NCBI GenBank assembly: GCA_020152595.1 | Contig: JAIGNY010001222.1 | Location: 259,001-323,000 of the forward strand | Origin: Chiridota heheva | Taxonomy: Eukaryota > Echinodermata > Holothuroidea > Apodida > Chiridotidae | Direction: 5' to 3' | Length of the DNA: 64,000 nucleotides | Shown here: in pieces, positions 10,218 through 21,785 of the stretch | Layout: each line of letters begins with the position of its first letter | Numbering within the stretch: the stretch's first letter is position 1 | Position numbers and translations under genes: made by a program | The notes under the pieces: model-generated | Seen by the model: the letters and a program-made list of their open reading frames with translations, nothing else | Database searches by the model: none | Told to the model about the DNA's origin: nothing

Positions 10218-11223
10218 TTGTTTTTGCAAAGTCAAGGGATTTTTTGAAATAAGGTAAGTCAAATTTTGATACTTGTGCCATCGAGAGATTAATTACGTAT
10301 TCATAAGAAATTATTATGATTAATCATATAGTTAACATCAAAGGTTTTCAGTACTATAACATACATGAAAAGGTCAGACTAAAGAAAAATACGCCTTCAC
10401 TTTTCAGCCACCAAAGCTTTTGAGTTGAAATTTTAAGCAGAACATAAATCTTTATGAAATTCTCTATATTTCATCCTTTAATGACTAAAAGAATGGTTTT
10501 TTCCAACATATATTTCCTGGTGGTGAAATGTTGGTAACAATCCTTGAATGCCTTTTAGATGAACAAAAGAACATTTGTTCAATATTTTCCTTCTGTGTTG
10601 GAGAAAAATAAATCCAGAAGATAATTGTGGGACCTACCAATATCAGTCCCAACTTGTTCGATCAATACACTTTAATTATCCTTTAACTAATAAACCTCCA
10701 TTCTAATGTTTTACATCTGTGAGCCCAAACATTAAACGAGCTTCAAACATGGCTGATCTTTGGCTATGAACAAAGGGAATCTGGACTGAATGCAGGTAAC
10801 ACAATTGATAGAAGGAATTAATATGGAATGCTTTCAGAATTCCTGACACAATAGGAGGGGACGACTTCCTTCCACAACACATATCAACTGATAAACCTTT
10901 CAATTAATGAATCAATTAAAACAAGCATTACATTGTTTTAATTGCTTAATTGCTATCCTTGATCAAACAAAACAATTTCAAATTCAATTTGGTGTAACAG
11001 AACAATGAAATTATTTACTCCATTTTCACCAGCACAATTTTGACTTCATTAAATTAATCATTTCTGTGGAAGTTGTTGACGCCAGAAAAGTGACACTTTA
11101 GACTTGCCATGCATTTCCCTCGTACAAAACACAACTTTGTAGTCCATATTTCAAAACAGTTCCATATCTTACAATTCTGTGCTACTGACCCTGCTTCCCT
11201 TAACACCATGATTTTGCTTTGTC
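10218..11223. other. AT-rich stretch, nothing recognised
   Basis: No repeat family or coding signature was seen. Short open frames at 10703-10903 and 11054-11275 have no family resemblance; the second runs into the inverted-repeat element that follows. Confidence 0.4.
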
Positions 11224-11566
11224 TTATGCACTTGTCAATTGTGTGGCTCACCCCTACACCCCCTCCCCCCAACAAGGTGAGTCATTGCACCAAAGTGGGT
11301 GGACAAAACATGTACATTGATGCACCCTCAGCCACTTAGGTGACTGACATTTCTTGTGAAATGACTTACCCCAAATTTATCACCTCTGTACAAAGTCAAT
11401 AGGTCCGAAGTAAATTGACCCACCCCACAGTCACTTTGGTGACTGACAATTTGGTACAATGATGCACATGTGAGTCACTATTTTATGTCAATAACTCACA
11501 TTTGAATGACATTGGGCGGGGAGGAGGGGGTAGTAGGGATGAGTCATACAACTGACAAGTGCATTA
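11224..11566. mobile_element. MITE-like element with ~45-bp inverted ends
   Basis: The left end (ATGCACTTGTCAATTGTGTG, then GCTCACCCCTACACCCCCTCC) is the reverse complement of the right end (GGAGGGGGTAGTAGGGATGAG, then TCATACAACTGACAAGTGCAT), with a few mismatches. The interior has direct repeats of GGTGACTGACA (near 11340 and 11440). Target duplications were not identified, so the boundaries are approximate. Confidence 0.65.
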
Positions 11567-12560
11567 GATTATAACATACGCCTGGGTTGAGAAATTGTAA
11601 TTGTCAAATCCAAATTCTATCTTATATCAGAGAAATAACTTACATGTAAGCCTGTGGCAAGCAATTACCAATCTGACGACTGTATATGCAATCAAATATT
11701 TGAGTAATCTAAATATAGATTGCACTCAAATAATTTTGACATTATCTTTTACATCTTAATATTCCTTGATTACAAATCTCAATGCCATGCTTTAGGAATG
11801 TCTTTAAAAATGAAAATAAATGATCACATTTTACATTCATTTTTCCATTCAATTCGCATCTTTCATATAACTTTCTTTGACAAAGAAGGAATAAATATAT
11901 TTCACTCGAAAGTTGATAATTGTAAGTGTGATTATCTGTTTCTTAAATTGTGCAACTAGGCAGACATAAAATCCATCTTTATGCCAACGTCAAAATTGTT
12001 CCAGCAGCCACAACTCGGGTGCTACAAACACATTTTTACCATCAAACAGAAGCCAAGTTATTTTACCTGTGAGACACTGTGTCATCCCTATCTTAACCAA
12101 ACAAATTTCTTTTAATTAAAAGGAAGTGTCTAAAAACAATAGTACTATCTATTCTTTTGATTTATATCCTTGTATTAAAATGAAACTAATTGCTTTTATA
12201 CCCGAGGGACTCACAATATGTAATGACGAGATGTTAGGAGATGAAGTTTAAGGTATATCGCTAAAGTGTGTAGCAACAGATCTCTTCATAAAAGCTATCA
12301 TAACTGACTGATAATTGTGTGGGGTTTTAAAATGAAAAACATACTGTCAAAATTGATTCTGAATTATCCCGTATTTACAAATTGAAAATGATCTCGAAAG
12401 ATTGGGAATGAGGTAGCTACACAACATGAGGTAAATTGTTTGAAGAGGTCATGACACAGGAACATTTAACTTATTACAATAACATTTTTGAACAATTTGA
12501 TAGACAATTATGTAAATATTTTATCCCAATTTGTTTTTGTTTTTGTTTTTTCCCCAAAGA
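11567..12560. other. AT-rich stretch, nothing recognised
   Basis: An open frame of 79 codons at 11720-11959 is low-complexity and unlike known proteins. No repeats. Confidence 0.4.

Positions 12561-12562
<2 letters not shown>

Positions 12563-12602
<40 letters not shown>
12563..12602 (+). repeat. (AT)n microsatellite
   Basis: About 20 AT dinucleotides following an A-rich run. It gives YIYIYI peptides in frame, which are not genes. Confidence 0.97.
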
Positions 12603-12604
<2 letters not shown>

Positions 12605-12913
12605 TTAACTATACCATATTCAGAACACAGAAGTGTAAAAAATGAATCACTGCAGTGATAAGCCCATGTGAAGTCATGTATGCATGAAGCGACCACCATA
12701 ACCACACACATAGCACACATTAATCATACTATACACTTTTCGTTACAACCGTCATATCATCAATTTGTTACCATCTCAAAATAAAATACAAAATACATCA
12801 GAAATTTTCTGAAAGGCCAAAAGATATCTCAAAGTAAATAGACTTAATTTTGTCTTGCTATTCATCAAGTTTTAATAAGAATGAGGACAAAAATAGCGAC
12901 AAACATGAGGAAG

Positions 12914-13325
12914 CCATCCCCATTCACCTGCCATCCCCATTTGGACTCACCAATCCCCATTCACCTGCCTCCCCATTCCCCATTCACCTGCCATCCCCCA
13001 TTCACCTGCCATCCCCCATTCACCTGCCATCCCCCATTCACCAGCCATCCTCCATTCACCAGCCATCCTCCATTCACCAGCCATCCTCCATTCACCCCAT
13101 TCACCTGCCATCCCCCATTCACCTGCCTTCCCCATTCACCTGCCTTCCCCCTTCCATCCCCATTCACCTGCCATCCCCATTCACCTGCCATCCCCATTCA
13201 CCTGCCATCCCCATTCACCTAACATCCTTCATTTACCTAGCTTCCCCCATTCACCTAACATTCCCCATTCACCTAACATACCTAACCCCCATTCACCTAA
13301 CATCCCCCATTCACCTACTACCCCA
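12914..13325 (+). repeat. C-rich 17-18-bp minisatellite
   Basis: Variants of CATTCACCTGCCATCCCC repeat about 20-24 times. Units shift from CACCTGCC to CACCAGCC (13038-13096) to CACCTAAC (13216-13315), showing sub-arrays of related units. The strand is strongly C-rich and almost free of G. The 168-codon and 113-codon proline-rich frames through it are artefacts of the repeat. Confidence 0.95.
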
Positions 13326-13654
13326 ACCCACATTTTGCCATCCACTCATCTATTAAATATACCCTTAACCAACTCATCATTCAAACCTTCACTATAACCA
13401 TCACTATACCCTCCCTGATGTACCAAATCAGAATGAAAATTCAGTACAGATTATTTTGTGTCCAGTTTATTATGTGTCCACTCTATTCAAGAGAAGACCT
13501 TTTGTTTTTGTTTTTAATGGCATTTAATCGCAAGACACTTCATTATAAATTCAATTAGTCGTCAGATCTATTATTCAACTTTGGTTTTTTGCTATTCATG
13601 CGCAAGACAATTGGGCAGGCGGACGGACAAACTGACTGGACGCTATATCTGGTC
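13326..13654. other. Short unremarkable stretch
   Basis: AT-rich, no repeat or gene recognised. Confidence 0.4.
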
Positions 13655-14015
13655 AAATTGTGCCCGAGAGCTTAGATTATGTCAGAGATGAAAAGAGAAT
13701 GGAGAAGTTGGGTAGAGTGCAGTATTTAGGTAAAAGCCTAGAGAAAGTTAGGACATGCTGTCAGATATACTTATAGTGGCAGCAGGTATGATGAAGGAAG
13801 GATATGATTTTTTTCTGGAAGAGTTTATGTAGAAGAGCTCAGCAATGGAGTTGATGGGAATGAGGGAAGCTCTCAGGTTCGTGAAGAGAGGACAGTCAAT
13901 GAGGATGTGTTTGACTGTAAGGGACCTGTGATAGTTATTGCAGAGAGGCGAGAGAGGAGGGGGAGCAGTGAGGTTTTTATGTGGCCAGCTGTCATGTGAC
14001 CCCTCTTGACTTCCC
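13655..14015 (-). mobile_element. LINE 3' end with zinc-knuckle-like segment
   Basis: The minus-strand frame 14047-13748 (99 codons) contains PLCNNYHRSLTVKHILIDCP followed by LRASLIPINSIAEL. This is the C-terminal cysteine/histidine region typical of RNase H-bearing LINEs (pattern C-H-LTVKHIL-CP). The same block appears in the relic at 1261-1806, and NSIAEL is also present at 62.8 kb. The expected upstream RNase H signature is lost, and the GTTTGTTT tail is absent or degraded, with the shared part beginning GTCAAATTGTGCCCGAGAG. Confidence 0.75.
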
Positions 14016-14396
14016 CCCCTCAAAAGGGGGTGAGTGAAAATTCTCATACAGACCTCCCCATGTATATTGGCGGGTTATGCCAATCCACAATCCATGACTA
14101 AATATCAAATCTATGCAATCCTGACAATTTGACAAATAAGCGTTTTGACCAATAATGTGTGGGAGTGGACATCACAGCAATTGTTAGGTACTCTGTTTGT
14201 AGGCCAGGAAGTTCCCTCCTAGACCTTTTGATAAATGCCAGTCAGAATCTTTACCCTGTCAAATCAGGATATCTTAATCTGACATAAAACTGATTGCAAA
14301 AAGGTAAATAAATAGCAAAAAGCTATATTCCAATATCTCCAAGTATTGCCCAAGAAAACAATGCAAAGAATTCCACCTCCTTAGAATTTACGATCC
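14016..14396. other. Short unremarkable stretch
   Basis: AT-rich. TTTTGACCAATAATGTG at 14142-14158 is weakly like the CCAAT-pair repeat. No gene seen. Confidence 0.4.
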
Positions 14397-14770
14397 GTGT
14401 TCTCACTAAAGTATTTGGCTCGCGATCAAAACCACTTTAATTTTCAACTAAATCATGAGAATGAGCACCAGATTTGATTGCAGTAACTTAGATCTTCATA
14501 GGCAAGAGTAGAATCATGATCCGGAACAGGCGATCAGATCCACCAATAAGATTATCACAAAAAATGAGTAGACGCAGATCAGTGATCAGCAATTGAAGTT
14601 AGGTACGCAATATCCTTTTATAACTTGTTTATCTCCTGTGAAAAGCTATAGCCTGCTCCGTGACATTTAATGGATCTTTCAATGACACTCGTTTAGACTT
14701 CACTCATGCCCCACGATCAAATAGCCTGCAGTGGGTCTATCCCAAGCTCTCATTCAAGTACGAACATATT
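14397..14770. mobile_element. GATC-rich MITE, copy 1
   Basis: The left end GTTCTCACTAAAG, then CGATCAAAACCACT, mirrors the right end, read in reverse as GTACTTGAATGAGAGC, then GATAGACCCACTGCAGG. Inside are AGGCGATCAGATCCACCAATAAGA, GATCAGTGATCAGC and AGCCTGCTCCGTGACAT-type phrases, which recur in the same order at 57226-57615. The high density of GATCAG/CTGATC makes it self-complementary. No coding capacity. Confidence 0.7.
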
Positions 14771-15725
14771 TTCCTACATACACACGTTGACAGTTATGTC
14801 CAATATTTCTAAATTGTGATTAAACAGACAAAATCCCTATTGACTGTAACGATGACACATTTTTAAAATCACTTTCTTTTTTTTTTACAATTCTGTCGAT
14901 TTGATTTTTTTCTTTTTTAATATACTATATAACTTTGAGCATTCTGGGTAATATTAGGTCATCGGGAAAAACTACATTCTAACACAGAAAGTGAAATTTT
15001 GGGCCATTTTATAACCTTAGGCCATGTACAATGTGCGTATTTCTAAACGACGTGCAATAATACTACGCAAACCGAGAGTGTATTTAGCTGTGCGCTCATT
15101 GTATTGGTTTGTTTACTCGCAACTTGCAGGTGATACATCCTTGTGTGCATGGCATAAGCATACGCAAGAGCAGACTGGAACTGTGAATGTGTGAATTGGG
15201 TTGGTTTATTGTGGTCATGGGGATTATGATCCGGAAGTAGGTGAGAACACAGCACACACTTGGGCAGGGTAGACTCAAACTGTCTGAACCCACACACCCC
15301 TCAGGCATCCATCCCTACTTTATTTCAGCAATTTGTCCCAAAAGATGAAACAAAATGCCACTATTGGGCACAGTCAGTGGATCCGCCAATATTTAGACTG
15401 AAAAGTTACAGAGCTGTTGGGAAAATATTTGCAGATGGTATTTCCTTGGGTTTGTTTATAAAAACAACAGAAAAGACACAAACTGAGACATAATATAAGA
15501 TTAATGACTAGATTAGGTATTCAAAACGTAACCAAACACCAGATGTTAAGCTTTTTGGGAAAACACTTGCTGTGCTTTTCACTCCATGCATTTTCCAAGA
15601 GGAAACTAAAAATTAACACTTGGACCAAGAAAGGTGCACCTTGGTTTATTATGAGTAAGTTATGTAAACTACTGATAGAGAACAAAATGATATACCTAAC
15701 TTTAAAGAAACTATTCTGATATAGA
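14771..15725. other. Stretch with no recognised gene
   Basis: Includes a less AT-rich patch at 15030-15320 with overlapping short open frames (70-84 codons) on the minus strand. None resembles a known family and codon content is not persuasive. Confidence 0.4.
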
Positions 15726-15737
15726 GTCCATTCAAGA

Positions 15738-16017
15738 GAGAGAGAGAGAGAGTTGAACACACAATTACAATGACGGGGTCGTCGCCTGCGTATTCGATTA
15801 TGATAGTACAAATGCTATCACAAAACGCTTAATACGACCCGGACGAGAACACAGGTACGACGAACGGACAGACATAACATCGACAACCAAGTCAATGTCC
15901 ACGGCCTTTGATATAACCAGTTGTGGTGCACTGGCGTGTCTACCCACCCCAGGATTGAACCCGGGGCCTCGTGGTCTGTAGACAGGTATAATAACCGCTA
16001 CGCCACAGTAGATAGAT
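15738..16017 (-). mobile_element. tRNA-derived SINE with 12-bp target duplications
   Basis: On the minus strand the head carries a pol III A box (TGGCGTAGCGG, 16005-15995) and a B box (GGTTCAATCC, 15961-15952) about 33 bases apart, the normal tRNA layout. The body runs to a (CT)n tail at 15733-15752 (GAGAGA on the plus strand). The 12-bp sequence GTCCATTCAAGA occurs on both sides (15726-15737 and 16018-16029), which is the expected footprint of target-primed insertion. The head is not an intact tRNA gene because no acceptor stem closes around it. Confidence 0.85.
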
Positions 16018-16099
16018 GTCCATTCAAGATATAATGATTTTTTTTAAAGGATATCACAAGATTATTTGAAAATGACAGGCGTAGAAAGTATTATATAGA

Positions 16100-16264
16100 G
16101 TGCCAGATGTTACATTCTCACAGGGGTGGACTGGCCCTAGACTGGTCCAACTGCCCCAGAAGCCGTGGTGCACTGGCCCCAGCCACTGCGGTGCACCGGT
16201 GGCTCCGTGGCGCCGGTCCCAGGATGTCTAAGGCGCCAGTCATCCCAACAGAATCCTCTCCCCT
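16100..16264. other. GC-rich segment of unknown origin
   Basis: Far more GC-rich than its surroundings. CAGGGGTGGACTGGCC at 16120-16135 resembles a hAT terminus. A 64-codon frame from 16107 runs into the LINE fragment in a different frame, so it is unlikely to be a real protein. Confidence 0.4.
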
Positions 16265-16267
16265 CAC

Positions 16268-16458
16268 TAAAGCGGCTTACGGAAACGTCGCAATACCCTA
16301 GACAAGTTAATTACGCTCAACAACCTGGAATCCTTTCGAAAAAAAGAACACCTTGATTGCCATCTTTTTCGACCTCGAGAAAGCTTTTGACACTACTTGG
16401 AAATACGGCATTATCCGCAAAGTGTTTCGTCATGATGAAGAAGAAAAAATATTTTAAA
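16268..16458 (+). pseudogene. LINE reverse transcriptase fragment (palm domain)
   Basis: Translation gives GLRKRRNTLDKLITLNNLES, then after a one-base shift IAIFFDLEKAFDTTWKYGII and RKV. The first part matches the G-FRK-RST-D-L segment and the second the F-D-EKA-DTTW-GI motif of Jockey/I-type LINE reverse transcriptases, including the first catalytic aspartate (FFD). The catalytic FADD motif and everything downstream are missing. It is the only plus-strand LINE coding fragment in the window and could be the same family as the minus-strand 3' ends. Confidence 0.8.
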
Positions 16459-16814
16459 AAAAAGCCGAGAGACCTTATAGTAAGTTCCTTTTAGTATCCT
16501 CTATCATATTCTGAACATCAGGGATGTAATTCTCAAAGGGATCAAGGGGACAGGAAATTAATAAAGCACAGTTTTTTTTTATTTTTTATAACAGCTTGTT
16601 TTTCCCTTCTCAAACAAAGCATGTAGCTTAGAGTAAGTTAACTCTAAATTAAAATGTTTTTAATGCTTTAAAGAAAAAAAACAGATGCTTTTAGTGTTTA
16701 CACTATATGCACAGAAATTTTTCAATGGTGAGGATGAGAACGAATTTTGCCATTTTACTTTTTAAATTGCTTTTGTCAAATTTCTTATGAGATTTTATCA
16801 ATACCTCACTTTGT

Positions 16815-16915
16815 TGGGCCTTTTAAGATAAGATAAGATACGATAAGATAAGATCAATTTATTTATTTCACAACAAAATATGGAAATTTGTCACCCTGTA
16901 GCAAAATGTACAAAG
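16815..16915 (-). mobile_element. Possible LINE 3' tail with (TTATC)n
   Basis: On the minus strand, GGTGACAAATTTCCATATTT leads to AATAAATAAATTGATC and then repeated TTATC units (plus strand AAGATAAGATAAGATACGATAAGATAAGATC split at 16823-16852). A polyadenylation-like AATAAA followed by a short microsatellite is usual for LINE 3' ends. No coding part is recognisable. Read on the plus strand it is a cluster of AGATAAG motifs. Confidence 0.45.
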
Positions 16916-17059
16916 ATATTTTAAAAGAAATAGAAATAATAAAGTTATAAATATAAAAGTTACATAAACGTTATATAAAAAAAAAACCCCAGTAAATCAG
17001 GAAAGAAAAACAAATTGGTAAATATAAATGGGAAAAGACAATAACGTCCAAAAATGTAA

Positions 17060-17518
<459 letters not shown>

Positions 17519-17612
17519 TGCAAGTTTACATGTTACCAAAAGGGGCAACCTGGAAGGGGCACAACTGTTCTGAAAGGCCACTTATGAACTAGATTATATA
17601 AGCATAGTCTTT

Positions 17613-17740
17613 ACTAAGATACATGCATGTCTACACTGAAATACAAGCATGTCTACACTGAAATACATGCATGTCTACACTGAAATACATGCATGTCTTT
17701 ACTGAGATACATGCATGTCTTCACTGAGATACATGCATAT
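17613..17740 (+). repeat. 22-bp tandem repeat, five to six units
   Basis: Units of ATACATGCATGTCT plus ACACTGAA, with variants TTACTGAG and TCACTGAG in the later copies. ATGCAT palindromes occur in each unit. The array follows the large AT microsatellite by about 90 bases. Confidence 0.93.
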
Positions 17741-20574
17741 CAAAATAATTGAACTTAACCTTCCTGCACAACAAAATTATATAATCTTTTAAGTAACCTC
17801 TTTCATCCTTCATGTAACTTACAACTTTATGTTCTGCCCTTAATGGAACCAATCTCTGCCATATTTAACTTCAGATAAAGAAGTTATTTGGAAAAGAACT
17901 TTTCCAATATACACAAGCTGTTCAAACTAACACTCTTTCATTAAGTTCACTAGCATAAACATCTTAACACAGTTGAACAGGAAAACCTTTCAACGTACAT
18001 TTTTTTTTTTTTTTTTTTTTCTCCCATGGAGTCTCTTAGATTTGCACAAGTCAGCTAGCTCCTGATTCAGGCTTGATAATTTGCCTCATGTTTAATGGAG
18101 CTTGTTCACCAGGGCGCCAATTCAAGTCTCTTTTTCTGTTTTTCTACGCCTGTTGCATCCAGTAGTAACGGAATTATCTCCCAACTTGTGGCTGACATTT
18201 CGTCTTATTCAATTCCGAAGCACAAACAATTAGTTTGATTTTGTTTTGTTCGATAAACTCATGTTTTTGTGATTCTATTTTATTTTTTTTCTTTCTTTCT
18301 TTTTTATTTTTTTTAAATTCATTTCTTTCGGGGGAAAAATGGAACAAATATTCTCAAATGAAAAACACACTTTTATCTAAATCTGGCAGTCACAAGAAAA
18401 TGATAAAACTGACGAAAATACTTCGGAAAAAGTGGCTTTTCTGGGTTTTGGGATTAAATTAATAAAAAGATCAAATACAAGGGATTCTTGGTCTTGAAAT
18501 AAAAACAGAACACATCAAGGGATTTCATGTGCTAGATAAAAAAGAAATGAAAAGCAATCAAAGATGTCTGTTTCTTGAACTTCAACATTTCATGTTTCTG
18601 GAGCAGTTTCTGTCTTACCACGATAAGATAAGGTATTTACTCAAGAAGATACTTGAGATAATCAAAAATAATTGTCAAATAAGCATCTCTTTAATGCCTG
18701 CAACAATCAAATTGCGTAGGCATCAAAGTAATTTAATCTTAAAAGATTTCACACCAGAAAAAAATTAATAATAATAATCTTCCATCATTTCTAAAATGTT
18801 CGTCTTCAAGCAGACAAACTTGTTCTGATTTGACTTTCTTCTTGAATGTCCCCTAACATAAAAAAAAAAAGCCTTCCAAGACTTCTAAAATTCATCCGAT
18901 AAAATCTAATTTTCTATGTTTTGCTGGAAACATGTGACTATAAAGAGGTCTGGCATTATGTGGATCAAAGAATTGTAGAGAAAGGATGTGGCTAAGTTCT
19001 GGGGCAGCCTTGGGCATGAATTTAAACCATATATTTGATAAAACTAATATTCTATGACCAAATACAGAGTTGTTTTGTGATAGTTCCTTTGATCAGTACA
19101 AAAAGGTTTTGTGGAGAAGTTTGATTTTGCTTGGGGGAAGGAGAAGGGGGTAGGTAAAATACATTTCCTTAACCCTATTACCTTGCTTGAATCTTATTCA
19201 TAAGTCTGCCCAAAAATATACTATTGCGGGAAGGGTAAAAAATATACTATACCCATTCTCCCACTTCATGCGCCAATGGTTTTGTTTATAACCACATTTA
19301 TTATGGGTACAGGCAATACTGTTACATATTTCAGTGTAAATAAAGCTCGTATAACTTTGCAACATCTGTTCCTAAATGACATCATTTGTCAAAGTTCGTC
19401 AAATGTTTTAAAGGTCGCATGATAAATTTCCGGAAAAACCTGTCAATTTTTAAATGAGATGAAATGATTTAAGTAAATGCTCGTTACAAGGAGGGATTTT
19501 ATTCGATCAGTGAATACTACACGATCCGAATCTCATCTCCCAAATTAAAAGCGAGAATTCCTTCTTAATCATTCACAAGGCAATGACCTCCACCAAATGC
19601 CTTAAAAGTGAGCTTCTACCTTTTGCACCCAGTGTTAGCATCCCATCAGGGAAACCAGCAACCTCTCGAGGTTACAAAAACACTGTACTGAGGTTCACCA
19701 GGCAAAACCTTGCTCCACAGTAATCCCAAAATGTTATAATACCCCCAAGCCATGATTATCCTAGCAGCAAGCCACACATTTCCTTTTTCCTTGTCATTTT
19801 CATTTTATTGACAATTCCACGGAGCAATACACAGCTTTCAATGTAATTTTTCCCTCTGGGCTTAGGGAAGGCTTTTATCTTTCTATCAAATGCACCAAAT
19901 ATTGTATCCATGGCAGATATGCAATTGAGGTCCGTTTTCTTGGATATTTTGTCATGTGTTACAAATTTGTGGTCTCCAGTGAGTTCCCATTTTGATATTT
20001 TCTTTCCTTCTTTTCTGTTGGAAACGATTTTGAAACGAAAAGGAATTTAGTGGCAAGCCGTAAATGCTGTTTGTGTGAATGGCAGCCGTCAGAATCGATT
20101 TGAAGTTTCTTCATCAGAAGAAGGCTGTTTTAATAAGATAATACGCTCTTAAAGAAAGAGGGGAAATTTGATACGGTCCTTTGAAGGCAAATATTATCAC
20201 AGGTCAACGGAAGCCTTTACAAGCCTATGACATAAAGATATAAAGGAAAGGGGTCTGATGATTCATTCAGATTTAGCTGAGACAAAGGTGGACAGACAAA
20301 GGACGGGTTTAAATAAATAACTAATCTATGTCCACCAGCAAGCAACTCACAATAATCTGCTTGCACTTTTGCACGAAAAGGGTACAGTTGTGAATTCAAT
20401 AGAATTATTTCTGCTTTAAAGAAAGGGAAGTGAACGCCACCATGCTGGTAACGACACTTCCGGTTTTCAATTTCCCTTATTAAATTGCAAGAAATCTGTG
20501 ATGCCATCGATAACACCTAAAGGCCATTATGTTTCAGTCCAACCAATTTAAGATGGATAACATCACATATTTCT
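17741..20574. other. Long stretch with no recognised gene
   Basis: AT-rich with a T run at 18000-18020. The phrase CATAAGTCTGCCCAAAAATA near 19200 recurs at about 22931 and 56471 as a small dispersed repeat. A 99-codon minus-strand frame (20516-20217) contains a segment weakly similar at DNA level to 37660-37760 (GGGAAATTGAAAA, then GTTACCAGCA), so that frame probably lies in an old dispersed repeat. Confidence 0.4.
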
Positions 20575-21650
20575 CGCGATCATTACGGAAAATTAACCAG
20601 AACCAAACGCTTTTGTGGTTCCGATGCTTTTTCATCAGCTGATTGATTTGAATTCTTTTTTATTAACTGTCATGTCATTGCATACCATAATAAATTTGCT
20701 GATGTTATTTATTCATAAGCCAGACCCACCATGCAGATCAATAAAAAAAGAATTGACAACATTAGTATTTGCACAATAATTAATATCATCAAAGCAAGTA
20801 TGATGCAAAAACGATTGCTCATTTATCCTATTTCAAGAATTTGTCAGTAAGCCCCGCCTACTCATTAGCATTCATGACATCACTACCACAACATTAAAAC
20901 GCGTACAGACCATGACCCATCTGTGTACTACATATAGCATAAATCTGATATTTTATTTATGGTGTTTACATCTTTTAGCACTTTCTCATTAAGCCACGCC
21001 CACCATGTACATTAATGACATCTGTTGATAACATAAGCATGTAAACAATAACCAGCAAAATTACCATGCCCAATATGACAGAAAACGGACATACAGTTGC
21101 TCATTTATAACTCTTTCAAGATTTTCACTTTAAGCCCGCCCACTTAATAATATGCATGAAATCCCATCAACTACCTGTGTACCATACATGTGAATCCAGT
21201 TCATAGTTCTTGAGATATCATGTTTATTTGAGCTTTTGTTTACAAAATCATATAAAGCCCTGCCCACTATGCATATTAATGAAATTCAAAGCTTTTATGC
21301 CATAAAAACATACACACTAGCTATCACCATTATTATAACAAATATTAAACAAAACAGACATGTGATTGTCAAAATAAAAGCATTTCAAGATTTTCATATC
21401 AAGCCCAGTCTACTCATTACTATGCATGTAATCCCTACCAAAAACAATAGGGCACATCTACAGACCACCTTTTTACATAAGACATTATTCCAGTTTACCA
21501 TTCTTGAGGTGCCGTGTCAATAAGTTCTTTTCAGCAAAATCATATTAAGCCCTGCCCACTATGCATATTAATGAAATTCAAGATTTTTACATCGTGAAAA
21601 TATCTGCTAACAACATAATTTTAATTCTACCTTTTTCAAGCTACTTTTTC
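20575..21650. repeat. Composite repeat S, copy 1
   Basis: Opens with AACCAGAACCAAACGCTTTT, then CAGCTGATTGATTTG, the same opening as at 46430. It then alternates variants of AAGCC-CGCCCAC-CATTAATATGCATGACATC and CCTGCCCACTATGCATATTAATGA in related subunits of roughly 150-200 bp, repeated about six times. Each subunit has a GC-box-like CGCCCAC next to an ATGCAT/ATTAATGA palindromic stretch. A 95-codon frame at 21236-21523 is a by-product. No ends or target duplications were recognised. Confidence 0.75.
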
Positions 21651-21785
21651 TCAAAATTCTGTAATATGACCCTTATAAAAAAGTGACACTTTGTGAAAGA
21701 AATATCCGAGTACTTTAAAATGATACCAAGATTACTCCTATAGAACTCTGGTAAATTTCCGATTTAATTTTTAGAAAAAGGTGGT

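Noticed and set aside
9682-10281. 199-codon and other overlapping frames as a repetitive Ala/Cys-rich protein
   Set aside because: They exist in five frames at once because the 21-bp unit is divisible by three and lacks stops. The DNA repeat explains them fully.
12850-13356. Proline/histidine-rich 168-codon protein
   Set aside because: Encoded by a C-rich minisatellite open in several frames; no start context or domain.
13748-14047. Host gene with a zinc-knuckle
   Set aside because: The same block occurs in other relics of one LINE family, so it is the retrotransposon C-terminus.
15930-16010. Functional tRNA gene on the minus strand
   Set aside because: A and B boxes are present but no acceptor stem closes, and 12-bp target duplications plus a tail show it is the head of a SINE.
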